64,000 bases of DNA from Bacillus sp. UNC438CL73TsuS30 (GCF_000482325.1 NZ_AXVA01000005.1:323653-387652); one strand, 5' to 3'. Counted from the first letter of the stretch, positions 30,779 through 42,251 are shown. Made by a program: numbers and translations. Notes: generated from the letters alone by a model not told the origin.

Positions 30779-31705
30779 TTAAGCTTTTTTTCCATGTAAA
30801 TATAAAATCATTTCTCCAAATTTTGTCGCAAACGGCAAAACAATAATGGAAGTAGCCACATTAAAGATCACGCTAATATGTGCAAGTTGTACATCTTTAT
30901 GGCTGGCCAGCAGGTCTGCATGTTCGGATAGATAAGGGATGAGCGGGATAAACAGTGCAACCCCAAAGACATTCAGCCATACATGGGCATATGCCGCAAG
31001 CCTGGACTCTTTACCACCCCCAATGGAAGCAATTATAGCTGTAATACAAGTCCCAATATTGGCACCAAGCATGATGGCAATTCCGGCGTCGAGCTGAAGG
31101 AGCCCGGCTGTTAAAAATCCCATTGCAATCCCCGTCATGGCGGTGCTGGATTGAATTATAGCTGTAATGAATGTTCCGGTAAGCAAACTAAGAAAAACAT
31201 GATCATTAATTGAAAGAATAAATTTATTTATATAGCTCAGCGATGTTAAAGGATGTGCTAATAATTCAAATCCTTTCATTGCCGTGAACACAGAAGCAAT
31301 TCCGAATAAAAGCATCCCGATGCTTCTCGCCTTTCGATTTTTAAGGATGATTAGAAAGGCGCCTAAAATTGCTAATGGTGCTAAAATAGCATCTATATCA
31401 AAAGTAATTAACTCAGTCTTAAAGGTTGTTCCAATATTTGTTCCTAAGATAATCCCAATCGATTGCGGGAAGGTCATAATCCTTGCCGAAATCAATCCAA
31501 TTGTGATGACCATGACGGCAGAACTGCTTTGGAGCAGGGCCGTGATAAATGTCCCGGTTACCATTCCTTTTAAAGGGGTCCTCGTTAATTTAATCAGCCA
31601 TGTCCTCAATTTTTCTGCAGATAAATTGAATAATCCAAACCTTATAACGGTCATTCCAAATACAAATAATAAAATACAAAGAACAAATAATATGATGTAT
31701 AGCAT
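30779..31705 (-). CDS. yqeW: Na/Pi cotransporter family protein
   Basis: A 308-residue polytopic membrane protein of the NptA/PNaS family, expected to couple phosphate (or a similar anion) uptake to sodium. The family's duplicated QSS motifs are visible as ALLQSSSAVMVITIG (about residues 59-73) and AIIQSSTAMTGIAMG (about 186-200), each in a hydrophobic hairpin. The ATG at 31705 follows AAGGGGG. It occupies the B. subtilis yqeW position before rpsU. It lacks the long C-terminal PhoU-like domain of larger family members. Substrate is inferred. Confidence 0.88.
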   Translation of the reverse strand: MLYIILFVLCILLFVFGMTVIRFGLFNLSAEKLRTWLIKLTRTPLKGMVTGTFITALLQSSSAVMVITIGLISARIMTFPQSIGIILGTNIGTTFKTELITFDIDAILAPLAILGAFLIILKNRKARSIGMLLFGIASVFTAMKGFELLAHPLTSLSYINKFILSINDHVFLSLLTGTFITAIIQSSTAMTGIAMGFLTAGLLQLDAGIAIMLGANIGTCITAIIASIGGGKESRLAAYAHVWLNVFGVALFIPLIPYLSEHADLLASHKDVQLAHISVIFNVATSIIVLPFATKFGEMILYLHGKKA

Positions 31706-31851
31706 GTCTTTAGGCCCCCTTGCTTCATTCTATGGCCAAGATTGTTAGGACATGCCACTTTTAGAGAAAAATTAAACCATATTTTCATTAATTATTCTTG
31801 TCCATTATGAATAAAAAATTAAAAAGCTTGGATAAGCACCTGTAATTAATA

Positions 31852-31880
31852 TTGACCTTGTTTCAAGGTTATATTATAAT
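31852..31880 (+). promoter_or_regulatory. Sigma-A promoter of rpsU-yqeY
   Basis: TTGACC at 31852-31857 and TATAAT at 31875-31880 are separated by 17 bp, 57 bp before the rpsU start. Confidence 0.85.
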
Positions 31881-31936
31881 TGCAAGGTACATGGATTGAA
31901 TGTAAGTGTGTTGTGTTTCGGAGGGAGGGAAAGAGA

Positions 31937-32110
31937 ATGTCTAAAACCGTCGTTCGTAAAAACGAATCGCTTGAAGATGCTCTTCGTCGCTTCAAACGTA
32001 CTGTATCAAAAACAGGTACTTTGCAAGAGGCAAGAAAGCGCGAATTCTACGAAAAACCAAGTGTAAGACGTAAGAAGAAGTCTGAAGCAGCAAGAAAACG
32101 TAAGTTCTAA
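31937..32110 (+). CDS. rpsU: 30S ribosomal protein S21
   Basis: A 57-residue basic ribosomal protein, starting [19 protein letters not shown] and ending in [12 protein letters not shown]. The ATG at 31937 follows GGAGGGA; the in-frame extension to 31880 overlaps the promoter -10 region. It is followed 15 bp later by yqeY, a common pairing in Bacillaceae. Confidence 0.97.
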   Translation: MSKTVVRKNESLEDALRRFKRTVSKTGTLQEARKREFYEKPSVRRKKKSEAARKRKF

Positions 32111-32125
32111 GAGAGGGTGTAATTT

Positions 32126-32572
32126 ATGAGTCTTCTCGAGCGTTTAAATAACGAAATGAAACAAGCAATGAAAAACAAGGAAAAAGACAAACTCAGTGTG
32201 ATTCGGATGGTTAAAGCTTCACTGCAAAATGAAGCGATTAAGCTCGGTTCAAGTGAGCTGTCTGAAGAACAAGAGTTAACAGTACTTTCTCGCGAAGTAA
32301 AACAACGCAAAGACTCCCTCCATGAATTTGATAAAGCAGGTCGCGAAGACCTTGTTGATAAATTGCGCACGGAACTATCGATCGTCGAGTTGTATATGCC
32401 AAAACAGCTTACTGACGAAGAGGTATCGGATATTGTAAAAGAGACAATCGCTGAAACCGGTGCAACATCAAAAGCGGATATGGGAAAAGTGATGGCTGCG
32501 ATTATGCCGAAGGTAAAAGGTAAAGCAGATGGGTCACTTGTAAATAAACTTGTACAACAACACCTTTCATAA
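32126..32572 (+). CDS. yqeY: GatB/YqeY domain protein
   Basis: A 148-residue protein, almost all helical, with the YqeY domain found at the C-terminus of GatB amidotransferase subunits. Recognisable parts are [23 protein letters not shown] and [18 protein letters not shown] role in tRNA-dependent amidation or tRNA binding is suggested by the domain but not proven for the stand-alone protein. The ATG follows GAGAGGGTG. Confidence 0.92.
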   Translation: MSLLERLNNEMKQAMKNKEKDKLSVIRMVKASLQNEAIKLGSSELSEEQELTVLSREVKQRKDSLHEFDKAGREDLVDKLRTELSIVELYMPKQLTDEEVSDIVKETIAETGATSKADMGKVMAAIMPKVKGKADGSLVNKLVQQHLS

Positions 32573-32585
32573 TTATTCTGACATC

Positions 32586-32617
32586 AAAGCCGCAGGCATT
32601 TAATGCCTGCGGTTTTT
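32586..32617 (+). terminator. Terminator after yqeY
   Basis: CCGCAGGCAT/ATGCCTGCGG arms with a 3-nt loop are followed by TTTTTATT. Confidence 0.9.
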
Positions 32618-32672
32618 ATTTTATGTTTAAATATATTCAGTTGAGTAACTTTAGAAACGCGTTTTGCTTGTT

Positions 32673-32739
32673 TAAGGGAAAAGAAACGAGGTTGCATTGC
32701 CCGATGGAAAGGATTTTTCACCTATAAGGGAAAAGAAAC
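32673..32739 (+). repeat. Direct repeat of a 15-mer 52 bp apart
   Basis: TAAGGGAAAAGAAAC occurs at 32673-32687 and 32725-32739. The spacing and the TAAGSGAA core resemble the repeats at 30341 and 30391. Confidence 0.65.
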
Positions 32740-32830
32740 CTTATTTTAATACGAGAAAAACATTTAGAAGGTGAAACTTTAACCAATGTCGAACGTAAAT
32801 ATAGCAATAGATAGAGAAGGGGGGATTTCA

Positions 32831-33466
32831 TTGGCTGCTTTTCTTACGGATCCAATTGTCATAACCGTTCTATTAACCATCGCTGGTGTTGGTATTGTCA
32901 TGGAACTTTTTTCTCCCAAATTTGGGATACCTGGGTTTATTGGTGTGTTTGCACTCCTATTATTTTTTTACGGACATTATCTCGCCGGACTTGCTGGTGT
33001 TGGGTCATTTGTCCTTTTTGTTGCCGGAATTATCCTCATATTTTTAGAATTATTTCTGCCGGGGGCAATCTCCGGGACTCTTGGTTTGGCAGCGCTTATC
33101 TTCAGTCTTTTCTTAGCTGGCGGAGACACCCTGCAAATGGGCATCTCCATTTTAATCGCTTTATTCTTTTCGATTTTGATGTTTTTTATTATGATCAAAA
33201 TTTTTGGTAAAAAACTTGTTCTCTTTAATAAAATGATTCTCTTTGATTCAGCAAGAAAAGAGGATGGGTATGTCTCTAATATCAATCGAACAGACCTTTT
33301 GGGCATGGAAGGGACAGCTCTCACCATTTTACGCCCGGCTGGTACTGCCATTTTTAACACTGAACGGGTGGATGTGGTCAGCGAAGGAGGCTTTATTGAT
33401 CAACATGCAAAAATAAAGGTCATTAAGGTTGAGGGAGCACGTATAGTTGTGAGAGAAATTAAATAA
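32831..33466 (+). CDS. Short NfeD family membrane protein
   Basis: NfeD partner of the flotillin FloA. The protein has three to five hydrophobic segments (for example ITVLLTIAGVGIVMEL, VLFVAGIILIFLELFLPG) followed by a C-terminal OB-fold domain (GMEGTALTILRPAG to VVREIK). At about 211 residues it corresponds only to the membrane and OB parts of B. subtilis YqeZ (about 440 residues); the N-terminal ClpP-like protease domain is absent. I choose the TTG at 32831, which has AAGGGGGG 6 bases upstream; an ATG at 32786 in the same frame has a poorly spaced site. It precedes floA by 18 bp. Confidence 0.85.
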   Translation: MAAFLTDPIVITVLLTIAGVGIVMELFSPKFGIPGFIGVFALLLFFYGHYLAGLAGVGSFVLFVAGIILIFLELFLPGAISGTLGLAALIFSLFLAGGDTLQMGISILIALFFSILMFFIMIKIFGKKLVLFNKMILFDSARKEDGYVSNINRTDLLGMEGTALTILRPAGTAIFNTERVDVVSEGGFIDQHAKIKVIKVEGARIVVREIK

Positions 33467-33484
33467 TTAGGAGGTTGTTTCATT

Positions 33485-34471
33485 ATGCCAAGCGGAACGA
33501 TTTTTGTCATTGCAATTATTATTGTCGCACTCATTTTCTTAGGGATTTTATTATCCTTTGTTCCTGTGATGCTTTGGATTTCAGCACTTGCTGCCGGTGT
33601 ACGTGTAAGCATCTTTACACTGGTTGGAATGAGACTTAGAAGGGTAACGCCAAGCAAGGTAATTAATCCGTTAATAAAGGCTCACAAAGCGGGGTTAAAC
33701 GTAACGACCAATCAGCTTGAAAGCCATTATCTGGCCGGAGGAAACGTTGACAGGGTTGTAAACGCCCTTATTGCCGCACACAGGGCTAATATTGAATTAT
33801 CGTTTGAACGCTGCGCAGCCATCGATCTTGCGGGCCGTGATGTGTTAGAGGCTGTGCAAATGAGTGTCAATCCTAAAGTGATTGAGACCCCCTTTATCGC
33901 GGGTGTCGCAATGAATGGGATTGAAGTTAAAGCCAAAGCAAGAATTACCGTTCGGGCCAATATAGAGCGTCTTGTCGGGGGGGCAGGTGAGGCAACGGTC
34001 GTGGCACGTGTAGGGGAAGGGGTTGTATCAACCATTGGTTCCTCTGAAAGCCATAGTAAAGTGTTAGAAAACCCTGATTCCATTTCGCAAACCGTTTTAT
34101 CTAAAGGACTAGATGCTGGAACAGCTTTCGAAATTCTTTCCATTGATATTGCGGATGTTGATATTGGTAAAAATATTGGTGCGGAACTTCAGATGGAGCA
34201 AGCGGAAGCGGATAAGAAAATTGCCCAGGCAAAAGCGGAAGAACGACGGGCTATGGCTGTTGCCCAAGAACAAGAAATGAAGGCAAAAGTCCAGGAAATG
34301 AGGGCCAAGGTGGTCGAGGCTGAGGCGGAAGTACCGCTTGCTATGGCCGAAGCGCTTAAGTCTGGAAATATTGGGGTTATGGACTATATGAATATTAAAA
34401 ATATCTCAGCGGATACGGATATGAGAGGATCGATAGGCAAGATAACGGGTGATAAAAAAGACGATCGCTAA
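33485..34471 (+). CDS. floA: Flotillin-like protein FloA
   Basis: Scaffold protein of functional membrane microdomains (328 residues, YqfA). It has an N-terminal hydrophobic hairpin (about residues 4-45), a SPFH-like domain, and an Ala/Glu-rich coiled-coil segment around 235-290 ([20 protein letters not shown]). In B. subtilis it is expressed with NfeD YqeZ and YqfB and affects membrane fluidity and signalling. The ATG follows TAGGAGGTTG. Confidence 0.95.
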   Translation: MPSGTIFVIAIIIVALIFLGILLSFVPVMLWISALAAGVRVSIFTLVGMRLRRVTPSKVINPLIKAHKAGLNVTTNQLESHYLAGGNVDRVVNALIAAHRANIELSFERCAAIDLAGRDVLEAVQMSVNPKVIETPFIAGVAMNGIEVKAKARITVRANIERLVGGAGEATVVARVGEGVVSTIGSSESHSKVLENPDSISQTVLSKGLDAGTAFEILSIDIADVDIGKNIGAELQMEQAEADKKIAQAKAEERRAMAVAQEQEMKAKVQEMRAKVVEAEAEVPLAMAEALKSGNIGVMDYMNIKNISADTDMRGSIGKITGDKKDDR

Positions 34472-34513
34472 AACGGCCGCCATCCATACGGAATAATTTA
34501 AGGAGGACCGGTC

Positions 34514-34954
34514 ATGGAAACCATTATTTTTTTGATTATTATCGGTGTTCTGTCATCCGTTTTTGGAAAGGCAAAAGCAAGTAGGACACCATCAAAAAAT
34601 AAATCTTTCACGTTTAATCAATTTGATGAATTTCGTGAACTTTTTTCGGAAAAAGTTACGCCAAAACAAGAAAAATCTATTAACAGAATAGAAGAACCTA
34701 CAGTCACTCCGCGGAATATCGAAATCAACTATAACCAAATTAAGCAAGAAGCTGAATCGATCGCCACTGGGGTCAGCAGGGTGCATGAGAGGCAAAGAGC
34801 TGAAGATTTGAAGCCCCAGGCATTGGATAAAGAAGATCATAATGAATTAATTTCAGATAGTCCTGATGCGCAAACCTTAATTAATGGAATCATCTGGTCG
34901 GAGATCTTGAGTGCTCCTAGAGCAAAAAGACCGTTTTATTCAAGAAGACGCTAA
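34514..34954 (+). CDS. yqfB: Hypothetical protein YqfB-like
   Basis: A 146-residue protein with a short N-terminal hydrophobic segment (METIIFLIIIGVLSSVFG) and a polar, charged remainder without motifs I recognise, ending in basic RAKRPFYSRRR. It follows floA by 42 bp with AGGAGGACC before the ATG, in the same position as B. subtilis yqfB. The identification rests mostly on position. It may be a membrane-tethered accessory of the flotillin unit, which is inference. Confidence 0.68.
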   Translation: METIIFLIIIGVLSSVFGKAKASRTPSKNKSFTFNQFDEFRELFSEKVTPKQEKSINRIEEPTVTPRNIEINYNQIKQEAESIATGVSRVHERQRAEDLKPQALDKEDHNELISDSPDAQTLINGIIWSEILSAPRAKRPFYSRRR

Positions 34955-34992
34955 AATAATAAACCTGGTTTTGAAAAGGAAAAAGATGTGCT

Positions 34993-35042
34993 AGAACCTC
35001 CTTACATTTCATAAATATGAGATGAAAGGGGGTTCTTTTTTT
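34993..35042 (+). promoter_or_regulatory. Terminator-like hairpin enclosing the yqfC ribosome site
   Basis: AGAACCTCC (34993-35001) pairs with GGGGGTTCT (35028-35036). TTTCAT/ATGAAA can extend the stem internally. A run of T residues follows and abuts the yqfC ATG at 35043. The 3' arm contains the only ribosome site, GAAAGGGGG. Confidence 0.7.
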
Positions 35043-35345
35043 ATGGCAAAAAAATGGGGGCAACTTGTCCGGAATTGGATGACAAAGAATATGGATCTTC
35101 CTCAAGATGTCATGATGGATTTACCCCGTATCACGATGATTGGTCAGATTCATATCTATATCGAGAACCATAAAGGTTTATTGACCTTTACTGATAAAGA
35201 ACTCCGCCTGCTCTTAAAACAAGGGCAGCTTTTGATAAAAGGTAAGTCCTTCGTGATTAAAACCATTTTACCTGAAGAGATTTTATTGGAAGGAAGAATT
35301 GATCAGGTCATCTATATAACTGAAAATCCGGGAGGAACAAAATGA
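35043..35345 (+). CDS. yqfC: Sporulation protein YqfC
   Basis: A 100-residue YabP-family protein. B. subtilis yqfC is in the sigma-E regulon of the mother cell. The sequence includes DVMMDLPRITMIGQIHIYIENHK, read in parts around residues 19-42, and a C-terminal GRIDQVIYI. The ATG at 35043 (MAKKWGQLVRNW) is chosen over an in-frame ATG at 35022 because GAAAGGGGG lies between them. It overlaps the yqfD start by 4 bp. Confidence 0.9.
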   Translation: MAKKWGQLVRNWMTKNMDLPQDVMMDLPRITMIGQIHIYIENHKGLLTFTDKELRLLLKQGQLLIKGKSFVIKTILPEEILLEGRIDQVIYITENPGGTK

Positions 35346-36535
35346 AAAACCAATGGATTGAATTTTTATTTGGCAGAGTTACAGTAAAGGTTACGGGGAG
35401 AGGAATTGAAAGATTCTTAAATGTACTAAGCAGAAATGGCCTGCTCGTTTGGAATGTTAAAAGGCATGGAACTGAAACGATTACGTTTAAAATGAGGCTG
35501 CAGGATGCACTAAAAATAAGAAGGTTTGCCCGAAAAAGTGAATGTTCCATCAGTTTCTTACAGCGGAGCGGTGTTCCGTTTATATTTAAAAGATTATTAA
35601 AAAACAGCGGCTTTTTGGCAGGAGCTGCTTTGTTTTTACTTATCATTTTAGTGTTATCCAATGTTATATGGGGAATTGAAATTAAAGGAGCTAAGCCTGC
35701 AACAGAGCACAAAATTCGTAAAGAATTGGACAAGATGGGGGTGAAAATTGGCAAACTACAGTTCTTTGTTGATAACGTGGAAGGTATTCAAAGAAGGCTG
35801 ACTAACAATATCAACGACCTTACATGGGTCGGTGTGGAGTTGAACGGGACAACCTATCACTTTCAAGTGGTTGAAAAAAATGAGCCAAAGAAGCCTAAAA
35901 CATTTGCCCCTAGGAATTTAGTCGCTAAGAAGAAAGCTATCATTGCTAAAATGTATGTAGAAGATGGACAACAAGTCGTTAATATCAATGATCATGTTGA
36001 GCGGGGTCAATTACTGGTTTCAGGTGAAATCGGGATGGAAGGCAAAACAAAAGCAATTGCTGCAAAAGGAGAGGTATGGGGAGAGACGTGGTATAAAAGT
36101 CACGTAGAACTCCCCTTTGAAACCAATTTTACTGTTTTCAACGGTAAGGAAAAGGAGAAACATTTTGTAAAGGTAGGAAATTTTGAAATTCCTGTATGGG
36201 GGTTTGGAAAGCCGGAATTTAAGGAATATGAAACAGAAACGAATGATCACAAAATTCACTTTTTAAAATGGGAATTGCCTGTTTCCTTTGTTAACAAAAC
36301 TCTCCGTGAACGTGAAGAAATTAAAAGAAGTTATACTGTAAAACAAGCTGAACAAATTGCACTTGAAATGGCTAAAAAAGAAATAAAAAGTCATTTAGAT
36401 GAAGATGCTATTATAAAGGACGAAAAAATTTTACACAAGTCAATTAAGAATGGTAAAGTTATACTAGATATCCATTTTAAGATAATCGAAAATATAGCAA
36501 TCGGACAACCAATAACCAAGGAGATACATGAATGA
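35342..36535 (+). CDS. yqfD: Sporulation protein YqfD
   Basis: A 397-residue membrane protein with one hydrophobic segment near residues 88-107 and an extracytoplasmic part with a possible POTRA-like region (GIEIKGAKPATEHKIRKEL). YqfD is a conserved mother-cell protein of sporeformers; its mechanism is not known to me. It overlaps yqfC by 4 bp at the start and phoH by 4 bp at the end, so the three are probably translated together. Confidence 0.92.
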   Translation: MKNQWIEFLFGRVTVKVTGRGIERFLNVLSRNGLLVWNVKRHGTETITFKMRLQDALKIRRFARKSECSISFLQRSGVPFIFKRLLKNSGFLAGAALFLLIILVLSNVIWGIEIKGAKPATEHKIRKELDKMGVKIGKLQFFVDNVEGIQRRLTNNINDLTWVGVELNGTTYHFQVVEKNEPKKPKTFAPRNLVAKKKAIIAKMYVEDGQQVVNINDHVERGQLLVSGEIGMEGKTKAIAAKGEVWGETWYKSHVELPFETNFTVFNGKEKEKHFVKVGNFEIPVWGFGKPEFKEYETETNDHKIHFLKWELPVSFVNKTLREREEIKRSYTVKQAEQIALEMAKKEIKSHLDEDAIIKDEKILHKSIKNGKVILDIHFKIIENIAIGQPITKEIHE

Positions 36536-37500
36536 CAGTAAACCTAAAAACAATCAATATGCAGCTGGAAAATCCAAATGAGGCGATTGCGCTTTTAGGA
36601 AATGCAGATGCTAATATTAAAATTATCGAACAAGAATTAAATGTTTCAGTCGTCACTAGAGGGGAATCTGTTAGCTTATCTGGGGATGAAGAAAAGGTTA
36701 TTCTAGCGGGACAGGTTCTTGACAAATTAGTTGTATTAATTCGTAAAGGAATAAACATTAACCAAAGGGATGTTCTGTATGCCCTTCGCATGGCTGAAAA
36801 AGGTACACTAGAGTACTTCGTCAATATTTATGATGAAGAAATTGCCAGGACAGTAAAAGGAAAATCGATTCGGGTTAAAACAATTGGTCAAATGCAGTAT
36901 GTAACAGCAATTAAGAAGAATGACCTTGTGTTTGGAATTGGTCCGGCAGGTACAGGTAAAACCTACCTAGCAGTCGTCATGGCTGTCAACGCGCTAAAAA
37001 ATGGTCAAGTAAATAAAATTATTTTAACCCGGCCTGCTGTTGAAGCGGGTGAAAGCTTAGGATTTTTACCCGGTGATTTAAAGGAAAAAGTTGATCCGTA
37101 TTTAAGGCCGCTGTATGATGCGCTTCATGATGTTTTGGGAGCAGAGCATACCGGAAGGCTGATTGAGCGTGGTACAATTGAAATCGCCCCGCTTGCTTAT
37201 ATGAGGGGACGGACATTAGAAGATGCATTTGTTATTTTAGACGAAGCCCAAAATACAACGAATGCCCAAATGAAAATGTTTATAACCCGTCTTGGATTTG
37301 GTTCGAAAATGGTTATTACCGGAGATCAAACACAGGTTGACCTTCCAAAAGGGGTTAAATCGGGTTTAATTGTTGCGGAGGAAATTTTATTAAATGTTAA
37401 GGGCATTTCATTTATTTTCTTAGAGCAAAGTGATGTTGTCCGTCATCCATTGGTAGGCAGGATCATTGAAGCATATGAAAAGAAAACAGTAAAACATTAA
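36532..37500 (+). CDS. phoH: PhoH family ATPase
   Basis: A 322-residue P-loop protein. Walker A is GPAGTGKT at residues 137-144 and Walker B is FVILDEAQN near 235. PhoH-like proteins are RNA-linked ATPases; the neighbouring ybeY/era context suggests RNA metabolism, but the activity here is inferred. The ATG overlaps the yqfD stop by 4 bp. Confidence 0.93.
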   Translation: MTVNLKTINMQLENPNEAIALLGNADANIKIIEQELNVSVVTRGESVSLSGDEEKVILAGQVLDKLVVLIRKGININQRDVLYALRMAEKGTLEYFVNIYDEEIARTVKGKSIRVKTIGQMQYVTAIKKNDLVFGIGPAGTGKTYLAVVMAVNALKNGQVNKIILTRPAVEAGESLGFLPGDLKEKVDPYLRPLYDALHDVLGAEHTGRLIERGTIEIAPLAYMRGRTLEDAFVILDEAQNTTNAQMKMFITRLGFGSKMVITGDQTQVDLPKGVKSGLIVAEEILLNVKGISFIFLEQSDVVRHPLVGRIIEAYEKKTVKH

Positions 37501-37504
37501 AAAT

Positions 37505-37543
37505 GGGGATAGACCTTAAAAAATGGGTTTATCCCTTTTTTTT
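37505..37543 (+). terminator. Terminator after phoH
   Basis: A GGGATAGACC/GGGTTTATCCC stem is followed by eight T residues. Confidence 0.85.
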
Positions 37544-37763
37544 ATTTTGTTATAATGATTAATCCATTCTATTTTGCAGATGAAACTTATCGTAAAAACT
37601 GTTATCATTTTACATAAAGCTTGAATCAAGAAAAACAGCTAGTTATTGACAAAATTTTATCCGATTAAAATGAAACGTACATACTGATTTGATTTTTATG
37701 GTTTTAAAAACCCATAATAATGGTAAAGAAACCTTGCATTTGGGTCTTCTAGGGAGGATAAAG

Positions 37764-39926
37764 ATGGAAAAAATGCAGCAACATTTTATTCGAATACGTA
37801 AGCTGTTAGATTATACGTTTTTTCGTGTATTATTTTTTCTTGTTTTAGGATTAGCTTTATATGCTTCGATGTACAGTAATGTAAAACCTGAAAAATTGGA
37901 CTTAAGTTTGTTTTCTGTTGCTGAAAAAACAATACGATCTCCTGCGACCATTGAGGATAAGAAAAGTACAGAAATTAAGCGGCAAGAAGCGGTGGACCAA
38001 GTTCAGGATGTCTATACTCTAAAAAAGGAATATACGCAAAACAGAGTGGATTTAATTACCTCCATTTTTGATACGGCTTCAGAAATTAATGATGAGGAAA
38101 GTAAGAGCACAAAAAAAGAGAATGACGTAAAAACCACTCATGACGAAGAGCCTAGTGTTTCTGAAAAGGTGTCAAAGTTAAAGGATAATTTAACTGAAAA
38201 TGTTACCAAGGATTTACCTGATTCTGTTTTTACTGCACTGGTACAGGCTGATAAAGATGAACTCTCGATCACCAAGGATTTAACCGTTACCGCGATTAAT
38301 AATGTTATGACCAAAAGAATTTCTACGAATGATGTGGAGAATGCCAAAAAAAGGGTGGAAGAGGAATTAAAGTATTCGACTTTGAATGATAACCTTAAAA
38401 GTGCAGCCATAGAGCTCGGCAGATATGCAGTTGTGCAGAATGAATTTTACGATCCAGTGGCAACGGAGGATTTAAGAAAGCAGGCTGCAGAAGGTGTGGA
38501 ATCTGTGAAAATCCTTCAAGGGCAAATTATCGTGGAGGAAGGGGAATTAATTAATCAGGAAATTTATCGGCAGTTAAAACTTGTCGGTTTATTAGATAAT
38601 GAAAAATCTTATAAACCATTCCTGGGATTATTTATTCTGATTACCATTATTCTCTTAGCTGTTAACTATTATTTTTATCAAACAAAAACCCAGCAGGAAA
38701 AACGTCAGACAAATCTGCTTTTGTTTGGGATTATTTTTGTCCTGTCCATCTTTATTTTAAAGGTCATTAGCATGCTGCAAATCTTTAATTATTCAGGGAT
38801 TGGCTATTTATTCCCGGCAGCAATGGGCGGGATGCTGATTAAGATTTTAATTGATGAAAAGCTTGCGATTCTAACATCGATTATTTTGGCGGTTTGCGGC
38901 AGTATTGTCTTCAATGAAGGTGTAACTGGAACCTTAAATTTTTCAGAAGGAATTTATATTCTTTTTAGTTCACTTGCAGGAATTTTGTTCTTAAGTTCTC
39001 ATAACCAGAGGTCAAAAATATTACAGGCCGGTTCGATTACAGCAGGTGTCAATCTTATCACGATTTGGGCGTTAATGTTTCTTCCAAATGGCCAATTTTC
39101 CGGTCTGGAATATGGGTATTACTTTTTAACTGCACTCGTTTCAGGCATTGCCTCTGCTGTTTTAACCATTGGTTTGCTCCCTTTATTTGAAGCTAGTTTT
39201 GGGATTCTTACAACCATGAAGCTGATAGAATTATCAAATCCGAATCATCCGCTTTTAAGAAAAATATTAATGGAAGCACCGGGTACTTATCATCATAGTG
39301 TCATGGTAGCGAACCTTTCAGAATCAGCCTGTGAAGCGATTGGGGCAAATGGTTTGTTAGCACGGGTCGGTAGTTATTATCATGATATTGGGAAAACACG
39401 GAGGCCAAACTTTTTTATTGAAAATCAAATGCATCTTGAAAACCCGCATGACAAACTGCCGCCGGAAAAAAGTGCGAATATCATTATTGCCCATGTGACG
39501 GATGGGGCCAATGAATTAAAGAAATATCATATGCCAAAAGAAATTATCGATATTGCAGAACAACATCATGGAACCTCATTACTAAAGTTCTTTTACCATA
39601 AGGCACTGCAAAATGAAGAGGAACCTAAGGAAGAGGATTTTCGTTATCCTGGTCCAAAAGCACAAACAAAAGAATCGGCTATCGTTGGAATTGCCGATAG
39701 TGTCGAGGCCGCTGTCCGCTCTCTTACACAGCCTACTCCACTATTAATCGAATCCCTTGTTAAAAAGATTGTCGCGGATCGTCTCCAGGATGGGCAGTTA
39801 AATGAATGTGATTTAACTTTAAAAGAACTTGAAGCGGTAACCCATACTTTATGTGAAACATTGAAGGGGATTTTTCACTCGAGAATTGAGTATCCAGAAA
39901 TGACTAAGAAGGTGAAGCAAGCATGA
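37764..39926 (+). CDS. pgpH: HD-domain phosphodiesterase YqfF/PgpH
   Basis: A 720-residue 7TM-HD protein. The family member PgpH hydrolyses cyclic di-AMP. It has a TM near residues 15-33, a long extracytoplasmic region (about 35-290), a cluster of membrane segments (about 290-480), and a C-terminal HD domain with [12 protein letters not shown] and [14 protein letters not shown]. The ATG at 37764 follows AGGGAGG; the frame stays open to 37689 without homology. It starts the pgpH-ybeY-dgkA run. Confidence 0.93.
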   Translation: MEKMQQHFIRIRKLLDYTFFRVLFFLVLGLALYASMYSNVKPEKLDLSLFSVAEKTIRSPATIEDKKSTEIKRQEAVDQVQDVYTLKKEYTQNRVDLITSIFDTASEINDEESKSTKKENDVKTTHDEEPSVSEKVSKLKDNLTENVTKDLPDSVFTALVQADKDELSITKDLTVTAINNVMTKRISTNDVENAKKRVEEELKYSTLNDNLKSAAIELGRYAVVQNEFYDPVATEDLRKQAAEGVESVKILQGQIIVEEGELINQEIYRQLKLVGLLDNEKSYKPFLGLFILITIILLAVNYYFYQTKTQQEKRQTNLLLFGIIFVLSIFILKVISMLQIFNYSGIGYLFPAAMGGMLIKILIDEKLAILTSIILAVCGSIVFNEGVTGTLNFSEGIYILFSSLAGILFLSSHNQRSKILQAGSITAGVNLITIWALMFLPNGQFSGLEYGYYFLTALVSGIASAVLTIGLLPLFEASFGILTTMKLIELSNPNHPLLRKILMEAPGTYHHSVMVANLSESACEAIGANGLLARVGSYYHDIGKTRRPNFFIENQMHLENPHDKLPPEKSANIIIAHVTDGANELKKYHMPKEIIDIAEQHHGTSLLKFFYHKALQNEEEPKEEDFRYPGPKAQTKESAIVGIADSVEAAVRSLTQPTPLLIESLVKKIVADRLQDGQLNECDLTLKELEAVTHTLCETLKGIFHSRIEYPEMTKKVKQA

Positions 39927-40393
39927 ATTTAGTGATTGATTTTTTAGATGAAACGAATGAATTGTCTGATGAACAAATCAAAGAGATTGAAAATCTGTTA
40001 AACTTTGCTGCTGATAAACAGAAGATCGAAGATGGAAGCGAAGTTTCTGTAACATTTGTTTTGAATGACAGGATACAAGAAATAAATCGTGAATATCGCC
40101 ATAAAGATTCCCCAACAGATGTCATATCCTTTGCAATGGAGGAGCCTGGGGAAGGGGAAATTGAATTAGCAGGCATGGAAATGCCACGCGTTTTGGGTGA
40201 TATTATCATCTCGATTCCAAAAGCAAGGGAACAAGCTGAGGAATATGGGCATACCTTTTTACGGGAGCTTGGTTTCCTCTCCGTTCATGGATTTTTGCAT
40301 TTATTAGGCTATGATCATATGACGGAGGAAGATGAAAAGGAAATGTTTACGCTGCAAAAGGGAATTTTAGATGAATATGGACTCACGAGGTAA
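39923..40393 (+). CDS. ybeY: rRNA maturation endoribonuclease YbeY
   Basis: Single-strand-specific metallo-RNase (156 residues) in 16S rRNA 3'-end maturation and quality control. The zinc motif H-x3-H-x5-H is His122, His126 and His132 in [13 protein letters not shown]. It overlaps pgpH by 4 bp and dgkA by 23 bp. Confidence 0.96.
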   Translation: MNLVIDFLDETNELSDEQIKEIENLLNFAADKQKIEDGSEVSVTFVLNDRIQEINREYRHKDSPTDVISFAMEEPGEGEIELAGMEMPRVLGDIIISIPKAREQAEEYGHTFLRELGFLSVHGFLHLLGYDHMTEEDEKEMFTLQKGILDEYGLTR

Positions 40394-40760
40394 GGGTAAA
40401 ACAATTCCATTACTACGTTCCTTTGCTTTTGCAATAGAAGGGATTAGGACAGCTATAATAGCTGAAAGAAATATGCGGATTCATCTCCTTTTTTCTTTCC
40501 TTGTAATCGGAGGATCATTTTTCTTTTCGATAACGAGAATGGAATGGCTGTTTATCATTTTAGCAATTAGCGGCATGTTTGCCTTAGAGCTAATCAATTC
40601 AGCAATTGAGCGTGCTGTTGACCTTGTGACGGAGGAATATCACCCGCTTGCCAAACAAGCTAAGGACCTTGCTGCGGGTGCTGTCTTCCTTTATGCCATT
40701 TTTTCGGTTATCATTGGAATCATTGTATTTTTTCCATATATCCGAGAGTTATTTTCGTAA
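40371..40760 (+). CDS. dgkA: Undecaprenol kinase / diacylglycerol kinase family
   Basis: A 129-residue membrane protein with three predicted helices. In B. subtilis this gene product phosphorylates undecaprenol to recycle the cell-wall lipid carrier. The family motif [15 protein letters not shown] is near residues 78-92 and the C-terminal [14 protein letters not shown] follows. The ATG at 40371 lies inside ybeY with AAAAGGGA 9 bases upstream; the ATG at 40377 is an alternative. Confidence 0.92.
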   Translation: MNMDSRGKGKTIPLLRSFAFAIEGIRTAIIAERNMRIHLLFSFLVIGGSFFFSITRMEWLFIILAISGMFALELINSAIERAVDLVTEEYHPLAKQAKDLAAGAVFLYAIFSVIIGIIVFFPYIRELFS

Positions 40761-40903
40761 ACTTTTTCAACTGTTCTTAAAAAAATAGTGGGAATTGTAC
40801 AGATGTTTACAGATAATTGACTTTTGGGAAAATTCTAAATTTTTTTATTACGTTTTTGCTACAAGTAATGATTTTAATTGGAAAATGAGGTAAAATAAAG
40901 TAA

Positions 40904-42251
<1,348 letters not shown>

